A stretch of 64,000 nt of DNA from an uncultured Faecalibacterium sp. (GCA_934561555.1 CAKTGQ010000002.1:124001-188000); one strand, 5' to 3'; shown: positions 31,122 through 41,451, counted from the first letter of the stretch. Program-made: numbers and translations. The notes: generated by a model from the letters alone, not told the origin.

Positions 31122-32663
31122 ATGTCAGAATACCGTCTGGTAATGAAAGGCGTGGTCAAGACCTTCCCCGGTGTCAAAGCCCTGGATCATGCACAGCTGG
31201 AGCTCCGTCCCGGCAAAGTCATGGCTCTGATGGGCGAAAACGGCGCCGGTAAGTCCACTCTGATGAAATGTATGTTCGGCATTTACAAGATGGACGAGGG
31301 CGAGATCGAATACGAGGGGCAGAAGGTAACCATCCCCACCCCGCTGGATGCACTGGACCGTGGCATCGCCATGGTGCATCAGGAATTGCAGCCCATTCCG
31401 GCCCGTACCGTGGCTGAGAATATCTGGCTGGGGCGCTACCCCACCAAGAAATACGGCGTTATCACCGTTGTGGACCACGCCAAAATGTATAAAGATACCG
31501 ATGAACTGCTGAAGAAACTGAAGCTGGACATCGACCCCCATGCAAAGCTGGGCTCTTTGAGCATCGCCCAGATGCAGATGGTGGAAATCGCCAAGGCCGT
31601 TTCCGCCAACTGTAAGGTGCTGATTTTGGACGAGCCCACCTCTTCTCTGACCGCGAACGAGGTCGAGAGCCTGTTCCGCATCATGCGGGATCTGAAGGAG
31701 CAGGGCGTTGCTCTGGTCTACATCAGCCACAAGATGGACGAGATCAAAGTCATCGCGGACGAAGTTACCATCATGCGCGATGGCCAGTACATCGGTAAGT
31801 GGGACGTTGCCAACATGACCAAGGAAGAGATCATTGCAAAGATGGTCGGCCGTGAGCTTTCCAACCTGTTCCCCCCGCTGGAGAACGTGCCCTCGGACGA
31901 GGTCATGATGAAGGTGGAGGACTTCACCTCCATCCATCCCCGCTCCTTCCGTCATTGCAGCTTTGAGCTGAAAAAGGGCGAAATTCTGGGCGTTGCCGGT
32001 CTGGTGGGCGCACAGCGTACCGAGCTGATGGAAGGCATCTTCGGCCTGCGTGCCCATACCTCTGGTAAGGTGTGGATCAAGGGCGAAGAGGTCAACATCA
32101 AGCAGCCCCGCGATGCCATCCAGAAGAGCGTTGCTCTGCTGACTGAGGACCGCCGTGCTACCGGCATTCTGGGCGTGCTGAGCGTTGCCGATAACATCTC
32201 CATCGCTTCTCTGGACGCCCTGCGCAAGGGTCCCATCATGCTGGACAACCAGAAAATCCTGGATCTGGTGGCTACCAACAAGGAAAAAATGGCCATCAAG
32301 GTGCCCAGCCCCAAGACCCAGATCAAGAGCCTTTCCGGCGGCAACCAGCAGAAGGTGCTGATCGCCCGCTGGCTCGCCAACAACCCCGATGTGCTCATTC
32401 TGGACGAGCCTACCCGCGGCATCGACGTTGGTGCAAAGTATGAAATTTACTGCATCATCGCCGATCTGGCCAAGCAGGGCAAGAGCATTATCATGATCTC
32501 CTCTGAAATGAGCGAGATCATCGGTATGTCCAACCGTGTCATGGTCATGTGCGATGGCCGTATCACCGGCTTTATCAACGGTAAGGATGCCACGCAGGAG
32601 AACATCATGGCGCTGGCCACCCAGTTCGAGACCGCACCTGACGCAGCTGCGGCAAATCAGTAA
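31122..32663 (+). CDS. mglA: Galactose ABC transporter, ATP-binding protein
   Basis: A 513-residue double ATPase of the sugar-importer class (MglA/RbsA). The first domain has Walker A GENGAGKST at residues 39-47, a Q-loop in VHQELQP and Walker B VLILDEPTSSL. The second domain has the usual degenerate Walker A (VAGLVGAQRTEL), then LSGGNQQKVLIARWL and LILDEPTRGIDVGAK. The C-terminal LATQFE region is typical. It lies between mglB and mglC on the same strand; the start follows AAGGAGG at a slightly long distance. Confidence 0.96.
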   Translation: MSEYRLVMKGVVKTFPGVKALDHAQLELRPGKVMALMGENGAGKSTLMKCMFGIYKMDEGEIEYEGQKVTIPTPLDALDRGIAMVHQELQPIPARTVAENIWLGRYPTKKYGVITVVDHAKMYKDTDELLKKLKLDIDPHAKLGSLSIAQMQMVEIAKAVSANCKVLILDEPTSSLTANEVESLFRIMRDLKEQGVALVYISHKMDEIKVIADEVTIMRDGQYIGKWDVANMTKEEIIAKMVGRELSNLFPPLENVPSDEVMMKVEDFTSIHPRSFRHCSFELKKGEILGVAGLVGAQRTELMEGIFGLRAHTSGKVWIKGEEVNIKQPRDAIQKSVALLTEDRRATGILGVLSVADNISIASLDALRKGPIMLDNQKILDLVATNKEKMAIKVPSPKTQIKSLSGGNQQKVLIARWLANNPDVLILDEPTRGIDVGAKYEIYCIIADLAKQGKSIIMISSEMSEIIGMSNRVMVMCDGRITGFINGKDATQENIMALATQFETAPDAAAANQ

Positions 32664-32681
32664 TTAAGGAGGCTGTCTATC

Positions 32682-33680
32682 GTGGAAGCTACCAAAAAAT
32701 TGAATGGCAAGGCTGTGGGCAAGTGGCTCAGCAACAACGCCATTATCATGATGATGCTGGCCGTCACTCTGGTCGTTGGCATCATGCACCCCAACTTCTT
32801 CTCCGGCACCAACATGATCAACCTGTTCAAGAACGTGTCCATCCGCTACATCATCGCGCTGGGCATTTCCGGCTGCCTGATCACCACCGGTAACGACCTG
32901 TCCGCTGGCCGTCTGGCTGGTTTTGCCGCCTGCCTTGCCTGCATTTTTGCGCAGACCGAAGGCGCTTCCGGCAAGTTCTACCCCAATATGCCCACCCTGT
33001 CCACCCCCGTGGTGTTCATTCTGGTCATTGCCATCTGCGCCATCGTGGGTCTGTGCAACGGTCTGGTGGTCAGCTACCTGAAGGTGCAGCCCTTCATTGC
33101 TACCTTGGGTATGCAGCAGGTGGTCTACGGTATCTGCCTTGTGTACACCGGCGGTACCCCCATCGGCTCTTTGAACAAAAACTTCACCTCTCTGGCCTCC
33201 AACACCATCCTTGCCGTTCCCGTACTGATCTGGATCGCCCTGATCGTGGCTGTCTGCTTCTGGTTCCTGTACAACAAGACCCGCCACGGTAAGTATATGT
33301 ACGCCATCGGCGGCAACGAAGCTGCTGCTGAGGTGGCCGGTGTCAACGTTTACGCCACCAAGATCCGCATCTACATTCTGGCCTCCTGCATGTTCGGTCT
33401 GGCAGGCTGCCTGCTGGCTGCAAAGTCCGGCGGCGCATCCGTCAACACTGCAATGGGCTATGAGCTGGACGCCATCGCAGCCTGCACCATCGGCGGTGTT
33501 TCCACCACCGGCGGCGTCGGCACCGTTCCCGGCGTTCTGGTCGGCGTTCTGGTCTTTGAGCTGATGAAGGTCGCTCTGCAGTTCATGAACGTCAACTCCT
33601 CCTACACCTACATCGTTCAGGGTCTTGTCATTATCGTGGCTGTCGCCATTGATATCCGCAAGTATCTGGCTAAGAAGTAA
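32682..33680 (+). CDS. mglC: Galactose ABC transporter, permease
   Basis: A 332-residue permease with about ten membrane helices, of the RbsC/MglC class. Family marks are the GxxDLSAG motif seen as TTGNDLSAGRLAG near residue 67, QQVVYGICLVYTGGTPIG, and the coupling segment YAIGGNEAAAEVAGVN near residue 208. The last third has CTIGGVSTTGGVGTVPG. It starts at a GTG after AAGGAGG, 18 bp from mglA, and is followed by a strong terminator, so the operon is mglBAC only. No regulator gene is adjacent. Confidence 0.95.
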   Translation: MEATKKLNGKAVGKWLSNNAIIMMMLAVTLVVGIMHPNFFSGTNMINLFKNVSIRYIIALGISGCLITTGNDLSAGRLAGFAACLACIFAQTEGASGKFYPNMPTLSTPVVFILVIAICAIVGLCNGLVVSYLKVQPFIATLGMQQVVYGICLVYTGGTPIGSLNKNFTSLASNTILAVPVLIWIALIVAVCFWFLYNKTRHGKYMYAIGGNEAAAEVAGVNVYATKIRIYILASCMFGLAGCLLAAKSGGASVNTAMGYELDAIAACTIGGVSTTGGVGTVPGVLVGVLVFELMKVALQFMNVNSSYTYIVQGLVIIVAVAIDIRKYLAKK

Positions 33681-33700
33681 TCTCCTCACCATCCCCCTTT

Positions 33701-33736
33701 GCACCCGCAGTCTTTGCACTGCGGGTGCTTTTTTTG
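33701..33736 (+). terminator. mglBAC terminator
   Basis: GCACCCGCAG, loop, CTGCGGGTGC, then TTTTTTTG. Confidence 0.92.
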
Positions 33737-33793
33737 TCCACATTTTTGTGGTATCATAAGGAAAATATCTTATGCTTACAGGAGGGACTTTTC

Positions 33794-34105
33794 ATGGCAC
33801 AGCCCACCCCGGACACCCAGACCGAGCTTGAACGCCGCGAGGCCGCACTGGCCGCCCGCGAGGCAGAACTTGCCCGCCAGCAGGCAGAATTGCAGGCGCA
33901 GAAGGCCGATTTTGAGCAGGGCAAAAAGCGCCTGCTGGACAACGGCAGCAAGGACTTTGTAAACCCCAAGGAAAAGCTTTACGATAAATTCCCGCTCACG
34001 GTGCACCAGATGGATATCATCATCGGCGTGCTGTTTGCCCTGATTGCTCTTTTCCTTGTGCTGGGCGTGACCCACACCAGCTTTTTCGGCCTGTTTGGCG
34101 GCTGA
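33794..34105 (+). CDS. Small coiled-coil membrane protein
   Basis: A 103-residue protein I do not recognise. Residues 8-45 form a strong coiled coil rich in Glu, Ala and Gln (RREAALAAREAELARQ, then QAELQAQKADFEQGKK). A Lys-rich patch (NPKEKLYDKF) precedes a single membrane helix at about residues 73-95 (IIIGVLFALIALFLVLGV), and the end is Phe/Gly-rich. It was likely placed with its N-terminus in the cytosol. It sits after a terminator and 48 bp before the M16C peptidase gene, so the two may share the promoter with extended -10 TGGTATCAT at 33749-33757. Confidence 0.75.
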   Translation: MAQPTPDTQTELERREAALAAREAELARQQAELQAQKADFEQGKKRLLDNGSKDFVNPKEKLYDKFPLTVHQMDIIIGVLFALIALFLVLGVTHTSFFGLFGG

Positions 34106-34153
34106 GCCGCAGGCGCATCCTCTGTGAAAAACATCCCGTAAAGGAGAATAAAA

Positions 34154-36907
34154 ATGGCACACTATCCCGGTTATACCGTTCTGCGCACCGAGGACTGCCC
34201 CGAGCAGCACGGTACTTTGACCCTGCTCACCCATGACGTCAGCGGCGCAGCCGTGCTGCTGGTGGAAAACGAGGACGTCAACAAGGCCTTCGGCATCGGC
34301 TTCGGCACCTTCCCCTCCGATGACACCGGCGTGTTCCACATTCTGGAGCATTCCGTGCTGGCGGGCAGCGAAAAATACCCGGTCAGTTCTCCCTTCGTGC
34401 AGCTGCTCAAAAGCAGCATGGCTTCCTTCCTCAATGCAATGACCTTCCCGGACAAGACGGTCTATCCCTTTGCCACCCCCAACGAGACCGATTTCTGCAA
34501 CCTGATGGATGTCTACCTGAACGCGGTGTTCTGCCCGCTTGCCATGGTGGACTCTGCCGTGTTCGAGCAGGAGGGCTGGCACCGGGATGCAGACGGCACG
34601 GTCAGCGGTGTGGTCTACAACGAGATGCAGGGTGCGCTGGCTTCCCCGGATGCCCAGCTGCAAAACGCCCTGCAAAGAGCCATGTTCCCGGATACTGCCT
34701 ACGGCTTTGTGTCCGGCGGCGACCCGGCGTCCATCCCCGCCCTGACCTATGAGAAATACCAGCGAGTGTACCGCCGCCATTACAGCGCCGACAACTGCTG
34801 CATCACCCTGTACGGCAAGATGGACATGGTCGATAAGCTGGCGCGGCTGGACAGGGACTATCTGTCCAAGATGCCCAAGGCCGCTGCCCGACCCCGCCTG
34901 ACCATGCAGGACGAGCAGCCCGGCGCGTTCGTGGAGCTGCCCTACTACACCGACCAGCCCAAGCCGGATGAGGTGCAGTGCGCACTGGCATGGTACACCG
35001 GCGCCTTTGCCGACCGGGAGCGGCAGCTGGGCGTGGAGATCCTGCTGGGTGCGCTGCTGAGCACCAACAGCTCCCCCCTCAAGGCCGCGCTGCTGGCCGA
35101 GCAGCTGGGCGCAGATATCGACATCGGCTTTGACGACAGCACCCTGCAGCCCACCTTGGAGCTGCTGCTGCGCGGTGCTACGGTAGATTCTGCCCGCAAA
35201 TTTGCCCCCGCTGTGCGCAAGGCAGTGGACGAGATGCTAAAGACCGGCATCCCCCACGACCTACTGCTGGCCGCTTTGAACGAGGCCGAGTTTGCCTCGC
35301 TGGAGCGTCCGGGCAGTCTGCCGGACGGCGTGCTGGACGCCATCAACGCCGCCACCGGCTGGCTGCATACCGGCGACGCCGCCCTGCTGTTGCACACAGA
35401 CAAACTTTTCGCCGCCCTGCGCAGCAAGCTGGAGGAGGGCTGGTTCGACACCCTGCTGCGGGAGCTGTTTTCCCCCGCCCCGGTGCAGGTGCTGCAGATT
35501 CCCACCGCACCCAAAACCGAGGACACCGCCGCCCCGGTGCGCACCGATGGCAAGCTGGTGCTGGAGCACCCCCTCACCGCCGCCGACCTTGGCGCGGGCG
35601 ATGCCACCCCGCAGGGCAGCGCCGAGCAGCTGGCCGGTGCCACCCTGCTGCGCCACCCCTCTGCCGGGAGCCTGTACCTGAATTTCTACTATGATCTGGG
35701 CAGCATCACCCCGGAGGAGCTGCAATACCTGAACCTGCTCACCGATGTGCTGGACGAGCTGGACACCCCCACCAATACCGCCCAGCAGCTGAACACCCTG
35801 CGCAGCACATGGCTGGGCGACAGCCGCGCCCAGCTGGACCTCTGGACCGGGCGGCAGGAGGGTGCCCCCTGCCACGCGAAACTTTCCCTCTGCCTGAGCC
35901 TGCTGGAGCGCAGCCTGGAAAAGGCGGTGGAGATCGGCGGCGAGTGGCTGTACGATACCATCCTTACCGGCACTGCCGCCGAAGCAGCCTATGCCCGGGT
36001 GGTCAGCCAGCTGAAATTGCGCATGGAGCAGCTGTTTATCCAGCAGGGCAACGAGTTTGCCTCCACCCGCGCCCGCGCTCATTATTATGTAGAGGGCGCT
36101 GCGGACGAAGCCTGCACCGGCGTGAGTTATTACCACTTCCTGTGCGGTCTGCTGGAAGAGGCCGACTGGGCAGCACTGGGCGCAAAGCTGGATACCCTGC
36201 GCAGCCGGGTGCTGCAAAACGCCGCCTTGACCGTCAGCCTGCACGGCACCGAGGACGCACTGGAAAAGCTGCGCGCCCTGCTGCCGGAAAGCCGCTTTGC
36301 CGCCGCCCGGCGCACCCCGGCGCAGCCCTACACCCAGCCTCTGACGCCCCCGGTGAACGAAGCCTTTATCATTGACGGCGGCGTGAACTACGATGTGCTG
36401 GCATGGCCCATGCCCCGGGACAGCCGCCGCCGGGTGCTGGCGCGGGTGATGAGCTACGAATACCTGTGGCACACCATCCGGGAGGTGGGCGGTGCCTACG
36501 GCACCGGCATGCTCTGTGCCGACGGCATCGAGTTTTTGTACACCTACCGGGACCCCCACCTGCGGGAAAGCTACGATACCTTTGCCGCCGCCCCTGCCGC
36601 CCTTGCCGCCCGGGACTACACCGCCCGGGATCTGGATGAGTTCATCGTGGGCACCGCCGCCAAGCTGGACACGCCCCGCAAGGCGCGTGCCGCTGCCCGG
36701 GAGCTGGATCACCGGTACTTCTGCGGCATCACGGACGAGATGCGCGCCGCCGACCGCAAGGCGCTGTGCAGCGTGGACGCCGCCCTGCTCAAAGCACAGG
36801 CCGCCGCCCTGTCTGATGTGTTGTCCGGCGGCGTGCGGGTGGCCTTTGGTAGCAAGGACGCCGTGGAAGCCGCGAAGGACCTGTTCGACCGGGTAGAGAC
36901 GCTGTAA
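34154..36907 (+). CDS. M16C zinc peptidase (PreP-like)
   Basis: A 917-residue clam-shaped metallopeptidase of family M16C. The inverted zinc motif HILEH is at residues 62-66 (His62, Glu65, His66), and the second Glu site lies in the YNEMQGALASPD region near residue 160. The four M16 half-domains are present, with the M16C-associated hinge from about residue 465. It has no signal peptide, so it should work in the cytosol on peptides, as PreP-type enzymes do. The C-terminal part contains EVGGAYGTG, typical of the family. The start follows AAGGAG. It probably follows the small membrane protein in one transcript. Confidence 0.93.
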   Translation: MAHYPGYTVLRTEDCPEQHGTLTLLTHDVSGAAVLLVENEDVNKAFGIGFGTFPSDDTGVFHILEHSVLAGSEKYPVSSPFVQLLKSSMASFLNAMTFPDKTVYPFATPNETDFCNLMDVYLNAVFCPLAMVDSAVFEQEGWHRDADGTVSGVVYNEMQGALASPDAQLQNALQRAMFPDTAYGFVSGGDPASIPALTYEKYQRVYRRHYSADNCCITLYGKMDMVDKLARLDRDYLSKMPKAAARPRLTMQDEQPGAFVELPYYTDQPKPDEVQCALAWYTGAFADRERQLGVEILLGALLSTNSSPLKAALLAEQLGADIDIGFDDSTLQPTLELLLRGATVDSARKFAPAVRKAVDEMLKTGIPHDLLLAALNEAEFASLERPGSLPDGVLDAINAATGWLHTGDAALLLHTDKLFAALRSKLEEGWFDTLLRELFSPAPVQVLQIPTAPKTEDTAAPVRTDGKLVLEHPLTAADLGAGDATPQGSAEQLAGATLLRHPSAGSLYLNFYYDLGSITPEELQYLNLLTDVLDELDTPTNTAQQLNTLRSTWLGDSRAQLDLWTGRQEGAPCHAKLSLCLSLLERSLEKAVEIGGEWLYDTILTGTAAEAAYARVVSQLKLRMEQLFIQQGNEFASTRARAHYYVEGAADEACTGVSYYHFLCGLLEEADWAALGAKLDTLRSRVLQNAALTVSLHGTEDALEKLRALLPESRFAAARRTPAQPYTQPLTPPVNEAFIIDGGVNYDVLAWPMPRDSRRRVLARVMSYEYLWHTIREVGGAYGTGMLCADGIEFLYTYRDPHLRESYDTFAAAPAALAARDYTARDLDEFIVGTAAKLDTPRKARAAARELDHRYFCGITDEMRAADRKALCSVDAALLKAQAAALSDVLSGGVRVAFGSKDAVEAAKDLFDRVETL

Positions 36908-36920
36908 GCGTTTGCGCTGC

Positions 36921-37063
36921 GGGCGGAACGCTTTTGAATGCGCTCCGCGTTTGCTTTGCGCATATTCAGCGGAAATATTATTTTAAATTTTGGGTTTCTG
37001 AAAAGTCTGCGGACTTTTCAGAAACCCTTTTTTCACGGGAGGGGTCGTAAAGGCAAACGGCAG
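36921..37063 (+). repeat. Structured repeat family 1, copy D
   Basis: Diverged left end GGCGGAACGCTTTTGAATGC, crossing helices ATGCGC/GCGCAT and TCCGC/GCGGA, AAATATTATTTTAAA, a perfect hairpin GGGTTTCTGAAAAGTC with its complement around TGCG, and the tail TTTTTTCACGGGAGGGGTCGTAAA. It lies 13 bp after the M16C stop. Confidence 0.8.
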
Positions 37064-37262
37064 CTCCCGCGCCAGATTCCCCCTTTTGTCGCTACGCGAC
37101 ATCTTCCCCCGGAGCGGGGAAAGTCTTTCCTCAAAGGGAGAACCAAGCCGTCAGGCTCATTGCTGAAGTATTAGGCTTAATGAGAAAGCTTTCGGGCGTG
37201 CTCTCGGCTCTCCCCTTGGGAGAGCTGTCACCGCAGGTGACTGAGAGGGCGAACGCCGCCCT
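37064..37262. repeat. Dispersed repeat family 2, copy R2
   Basis: Shares with R1 the blocks ATTGCTGAAGTATTAGG, GAGAAAGCTTTCGGGC, CTCTCCCCTTGGGAGAGC and CTGAGAGGGCGAA. It has several small inverted repeats (GTCGCTACGCGAC, TCACCGCAGGTGA). No coding potential. Confidence 0.7.
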
Positions 37263-37316
37263 TTTTGCGTTTTTAGGCGTTGTCTGTTAAGTTTTTGAAA
37301 ATTCGTGCCGGGGGCT

Positions 37317-37346
37317 TTGCAAAACCCGGTGGGTTTATGCTATATT
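37317..37346 (+). promoter_or_regulatory. Promoter of the ABC/FtsX operon
   Basis: -35 TTGCAA (37317-37322), 18-bp spacer, -10 TATATT (37341-37346), 43 bp before the start at 37389. Confidence 0.5.
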
Positions 37347-37388
37347 TAAGTTGAAATATTTTGCATTCTGACAGAAAGGAAAAACGCC

Positions 37389-38093
37389 ATGGAGCATTTT
37401 GTGGAGTTTGAAGATGTCTGTAAATATTACCAGACCGGCAGTGTGAAGATCGCTGCCGCCGACCACCTGAATTTCTATGTGGACAAGGGCGAGTTTTGCA
37501 TCATCGTGGGGCCCTCCGGCGCGGGCAAGACCACCCTGCTGAACATTCTGGGCGGTATGGACAACTGCGACGAGGGCAACGTCTGGCTGGATGGCCGCAA
37601 CGTGAGCCGCTTTTCGGCCCGGGAGCTGACCACCTACCGCCGGTATGATGTGGGCTTTGTGTTCCAGTTCTACAACTTGGTGCAGAACCTGACCGCGCTG
37701 GAAAACGTGGAGCTTGCCAGCGAGATCTGCCGCGACCCGCTGGACCCCGCCGAGACCTTGCGCAGCGTGGGGCTGGGCGAGCGGCTGAACAACTTCCCGG
37801 CGCAGCTTTCCGGCGGCGAGCAGCAGCGGGTGTCCATTGCCCGCGCACTGGCTAAAAACCCCAAGCTGCTGCTCTGTGACGAGCCCACCGGTGCGCTGGA
37901 CTACCGCACCGGCAAGCAGGTGCTGGGTCTTTTGCAGGATACCTGCCGCAAGACCGGACGCACCGTCATTGTTATTACCCACAACACGGCACTGACCGGT
38001 ATGGCTGACCGCATCATTCAGGTGCGCAGCGGCCGCATCGTGTCCAATCAGGTCAACGAGCATCCGGTGCCGGTGGAACAGATCGAGTGGTGA
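37389..38093 (+). CDS. ABC transporter ATP-binding protein (MacB/LolD type)
   Basis: A 234-residue ATPase of the MacB/LolD group that pairs with FtsX-type permeases. Walker [10 protein letters not shown] is at residues 41-49, the Q-loop in [18 protein letters not shown] near 95, the signature [15 protein letters not shown] near 138 and Walker [13 protein letters not shown] near 160. This group drives mechanical work on outer-face substrates, for example peptide export or cell-wall hydrolase control, and does not import small solutes. The stop overlaps the start of the permease gene by 7 bases, so the two are coupled. The start follows GAAAGGA. Confidence 0.94.
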   Translation: MEHFVEFEDVCKYYQTGSVKIAAADHLNFYVDKGEFCIIVGPSGAGKTTLLNILGGMDNCDEGNVWLDGRNVSRFSARELTTYRRYDVGFVFQFYNLVQNLTALENVELASEICRDPLDPAETLRSVGLGERLNNFPAQLSGGEQQRVSIARALAKNPKLLLCDEPTGALDYRTGKQVLGLLQDTCRKTGRTVIVITHNTALTGMADRIIQVRSGRIVSNQVNEHPVPVEQIEW

Positions 38094-41000
38094 GTACTGT
38101 GCAGAAAAGTTACCGCAAAAATATCCTGCGCGAGATGAAAAGCAGCATCAGCCGGGTGGTGTCCCTGTTTGGCATCGTGGCGCTGGGGGTGATGATGCTC
38201 ACCGGCCTGATGTGCATTGCCCCCGATATGCGCTCCGCTGGCCAGAAGTACTATGTGCAGCAGAATGTGTTCGACCTGCGGGTGCTGTCCACCCTTGGTC
38301 TCAGTCAGAGCGATATCGACGCCATTGCCGCTGTGGACGGCGTGGACGCCGTGCAGGCGGTGAAGTATCAGGACGTGGAGGGCCACTGGACAGGGGACGA
38401 GCAGACCACGGTGGCGCGGCTGTACCAGCTGCCTGACGACCCGCAGGCCGATACGCTGGAAAACATGAACCGCCCGGTGCTGCTGTCCGGCCGGATGCCG
38501 GAAGCTGCCGGGGAGTGCGTGGTGCACGTTATGGGCCACGGCAGCCCGGTGGAACTGGGCACCCAGCTGACCCTGCCGGAAGAGACCGAGGGGGTCAGCG
38601 GGCAGGTGTTCACGGTGGTGGGCACGGTGCAGGACCCGCTGCATTTTTCTACCGATTCCGAGAGCAGCACCGTGGGTGATGGCCAGCTGGACTATATCCT
38701 GTTTGTGCCGGAGGGCACTTTGACCGCTGACTATTATACGGTGTGCTATATCAAAGCGGAAAACGCCGGATTGTATGATAATTATTCCGATGAATATCAG
38801 GCCGCAGTGGATGCCGTAGCCGAAAACCTCAAGGCCATCCAGAGCGTGCAGTGCACCGCCCGGCGGGAAGAGCTGATGGACACCGCCAACGACAAGCTGA
38901 CCGAAGCGCGCGCAGAGTACGACAGCCAGAAGGCCGAAGCCGAGCGCCAGTTCGCCGAGGCCGAGGCGAAGCTGGCAGACGCGCAGCAGCAGCTGGACGC
39001 CGCCAAGGCGCAGCTGGAAGCCGGCGAAAAGGAGCTTGCCGCCCAGAAAGCCGCCCTGCCGGACACCATGCAGAGCGGTGCCGACAAGCTGGTGAGCAGC
39101 GAGGAGCAGGTGCTGGAGTTTGAGGAGCAGCTGCAGCAGATCGAACTGCTGGTCAACCTGAAAAAGGTGGCAGACCCCCTGCTGACCTACGCGGAAGCCG
39201 CCCTGCGCAACGCCGAAAAGGCGCTGGACGAAGCCGAGCCGGAGGACGAGGATTACATTGAACTGCGGGATGCGCTGGCAAAGGCGCAGGCCGCTTACGA
39301 CAACATCTATAACCAGCTGCAAGGCTATCAGCAGCAGCTGGACGCGGGCAAGCGGCAGATGTACCAGCAGGGGCTCATCTCCTCGCCGAACCTCTCCAAC
39401 GACCAGCTGGTGACCGAAGCCAAGGCCGCCCTGCGCAAGATGAAATTGCAGCTTTTGCAGGGACAATTGCAGCTGACCACCGGCACTGCCAGTGCCTACA
39501 CCCAGTTTGATGCCGCACAAAAGCAGCTGGAAGAAGGCTGGGCAGAGTATAACGCCGGGCAGACCCAGCTGGAAGAATCCCGCACCGAGTACGAGAGCCA
39601 GAAAGCCGAGGCAGAGCAGAAGCTGGCGGAGGGTCTTGCCCAGCTGAACGACGCCGAGGAGCAGGTGAGCCAGATCAAAAAGGGCGAGTGGTATGTGCTG
39701 GACCGCACCTCCACCATGAGCTGCGTCACCTTTGCCCAGTACGCCGACCGCATGGACGCCATTGCCCGGGTGTTCCCGGTGTTCTTCTTCCTTGTGGCGG
39801 CGCTGGTGGCTACCACCACCATGACCCGCATGGTGGACGAGAACCGCCTGCAAATGGGCACCTTAAAGGCACTGGGATACTCCAACTTCAGCATTGCGGG
39901 CAAGTATTTGTTCTACGCCCTGCTGGCTACCATACTGGGCAGCATCGTCGGCATGGTGGTGGGCTTTGTGGTGTTCCCCATCATTATCTGGAACGCCTAT
40001 CAGATGGTGTTCACCCTGCCCACCTTCACCCTGCATTTCTACCCGGGCATGGCAGCTGCCAGCGTGGGCATCAGCGCCGCCGTCATCGGCTTTGCCACAT
40101 GGTACGCCTGCCGTTCCAGTCTGGCCGAAAAGACCGCAGCTTTGCTGCTACCCCGGGCCCCGGTGGCGGGCAAGCGCATCCTGATGGAGCGCATCACCCC
40201 ACTGTGGTCCCGGATGTCCTTCTCCCAAAAGACTACCGCCCGCAACCTGTTCCGGTATAAAAAGCGGTTCTTCATGACCGTGCTGGGCGTGGCGGGCTGC
40301 ACCGCGCTGCTGCTCATCGGCTTCGGCATTCAGGATTCCCTGCTGCCCATCGTCACAAAGCAGTCTACTGAGTTGACCCACAACGATATGTCCGTCACCC
40401 TCAGCGACCCCAAAGCCCTGACCATGGAGCAGGGGCTGGCGGAGGAGCTGAACAGCAACAGCGCCGTGCAGAACTGGAGCGCGGTGTATACCAAATCCAC
40501 TACCATCTACAATGCCGCAGGCGAGAGCGCAAGCGTGAGCATCGTGGCTGCCGCCAAGGACAGCGACCTGACCCGGTACATCACCTTCCGCACCCGCAAG
40601 GGGCACAAGACCATCAGCTTTGACAGCGGCAGCGCCATCCTGACCGAAAAGACCGCCGAGAATCTGGGCCTGCACACCGGCGATACCTTCTGGGTGGAGA
40701 ACACCAAGGGCACCCGGGTGGAACTGACCCTGACCGGCATTACCGAGAACTATATGTTCACCCGGCTGTACCTCCCCCGCGCACAGCTGGAAAGCCTGCT
40801 GGGCACGGAGGATATCCCGTGGAACACGGTCTACGGCCAGACTAATTGCACCGATGCTGCCGGGTACAACGCCCTGCGCACCGACCTGCTGGACTGCAAC
40901 TACGTCAGCAGCATCAGCTTTACCGAGGAGACCACCGAGCTGTTCGATAACCTCATCGTCAGTCTGAGCTATGTGGTGGTGCTGATCATCATCTGCGCGG

Positions 41001-41365
41001 CGGCGCTGGCGGCTGTGGTGCTGTATAACCTCATCAGCGTCAACCTTGGGGAGCGCAAAAAGGAGCTGGCGACCATCAAGGTGCTGGGCTTCTACGATCA
41101 GGAAGTGTACCGCTACATCTTCCGCGAGATCGAGCTGTTGGCGCTCATCGGCTCCGGCGTGGGTCTGGCGCTGGGTGTGCCGCTGCACAAGTTCATCATC
41201 CTGACCGTGGAGATGGATCAGCTGATGTTCATCCGCACCATCGCCCCCCGCAGCTATCTGCTGGCGGTGGCGCTGACCATGGTGTTTACCGTGGTGGTCT
41301 GCTTTGTCATGCGGCGGCACGTCCGGCGCATCAGCATGGTGGAAAGCATGAAGGCCCCGGAGTAA
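38087..41365 (+). CDS. FtsX-like ABC permease with long coiled coil
   Basis: A 1092-residue permease. One membrane helix near residues 25-45 is followed by a first exported domain, then a very long exported coiled coil (about residues 265-545) rich in Ala, Glu, Gln and Lys with repeats such as EYDSQKAEAERQFAEAEAKL and EYESQKAEAEQKLAEGLAQL. FtsX core one has three helices at about 560-690; a second exported domain (about 750-950) and FtsX core two (about 960-1085) follow. This is the two-FtsX-domain layout of Firmicute MacB-like transporters. The GTG start overlaps the ATPase gene. The substrate is unknown; the coiled coil suggests a long extracellular arm. Confidence 0.9.
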   Translation: MVSTVQKSYRKNILREMKSSISRVVSLFGIVALGVMMLTGLMCIAPDMRSAGQKYYVQQNVFDLRVLSTLGLSQSDIDAIAAVDGVDAVQAVKYQDVEGHWTGDEQTTVARLYQLPDDPQADTLENMNRPVLLSGRMPEAAGECVVHVMGHGSPVELGTQLTLPEETEGVSGQVFTVVGTVQDPLHFSTDSESSTVGDGQLDYILFVPEGTLTADYYTVCYIKAENAGLYDNYSDEYQAAVDAVAENLKAIQSVQCTARREELMDTANDKLTEARAEYDSQKAEAERQFAEAEAKLADAQQQLDAAKAQLEAGEKELAAQKAALPDTMQSGADKLVSSEEQVLEFEEQLQQIELLVNLKKVADPLLTYAEAALRNAEKALDEAEPEDEDYIELRDALAKAQAAYDNIYNQLQGYQQQLDAGKRQMYQQGLISSPNLSNDQLVTEAKAALRKMKLQLLQGQLQLTTGTASAYTQFDAAQKQLEEGWAEYNAGQTQLEESRTEYESQKAEAEQKLAEGLAQLNDAEEQVSQIKKGEWYVLDRTSTMSCVTFAQYADRMDAIARVFPVFFFLVAALVATTTMTRMVDENRLQMGTLKALGYSNFSIAGKYLFYALLATILGSIVGMVVGFVVFPIIIWNAYQMVFTLPTFTLHFYPGMAAASVGISAAVIGFATWYACRSSLAEKTAALLLPRAPVAGKRILMERITPLWSRMSFSQKTTARNLFRYKKRFFMTVLGVAGCTALLLIGFGIQDSLLPIVTKQSTELTHNDMSVTLSDPKALTMEQGLAEELNSNSAVQNWSAVYTKSTTIYNAAGESASVSIVAAAKDSDLTRYITFRTRKGHKTISFDSGSAILTEKTAENLGLHTGDTFWVENTKGTRVELTLTGITENYMFTRLYLPRAQLESLLGTEDIPWNTVYGQTNCTDAAGYNALRTDLLDCNYVSSISFTEETTELFDNLIVSLSYVVVLIIICAAALAAVVLYNLISVNLGERKKELATIKVLGFYDQEVYRYIFREIELLALIGSGVGLALGVPLHKFIILTVEMDQLMFIRTIAPRSYLLAVALTMVFTVVVCFVMRRHVRRISMVESMKAPE

Positions 41366-41383
41366 TTACAAAAGCAAAACCAT

Positions 41384-41437
41384 AAAAAGCACCCCCTGCG
41401 GCCTGTACGGGCAGACCGCAGGGGGTGCTTGACTTTT
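41384..41437. terminator. Bidirectional terminator
   Basis: AGCACCCCCTGCGG and its complement flank a 16-base loop, with T runs on both strands. It serves the permease gene (+) and the purine permease gene (-). Confidence 0.85.
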
Positions 41438-41451
41438 AGATGCTCAAAGAA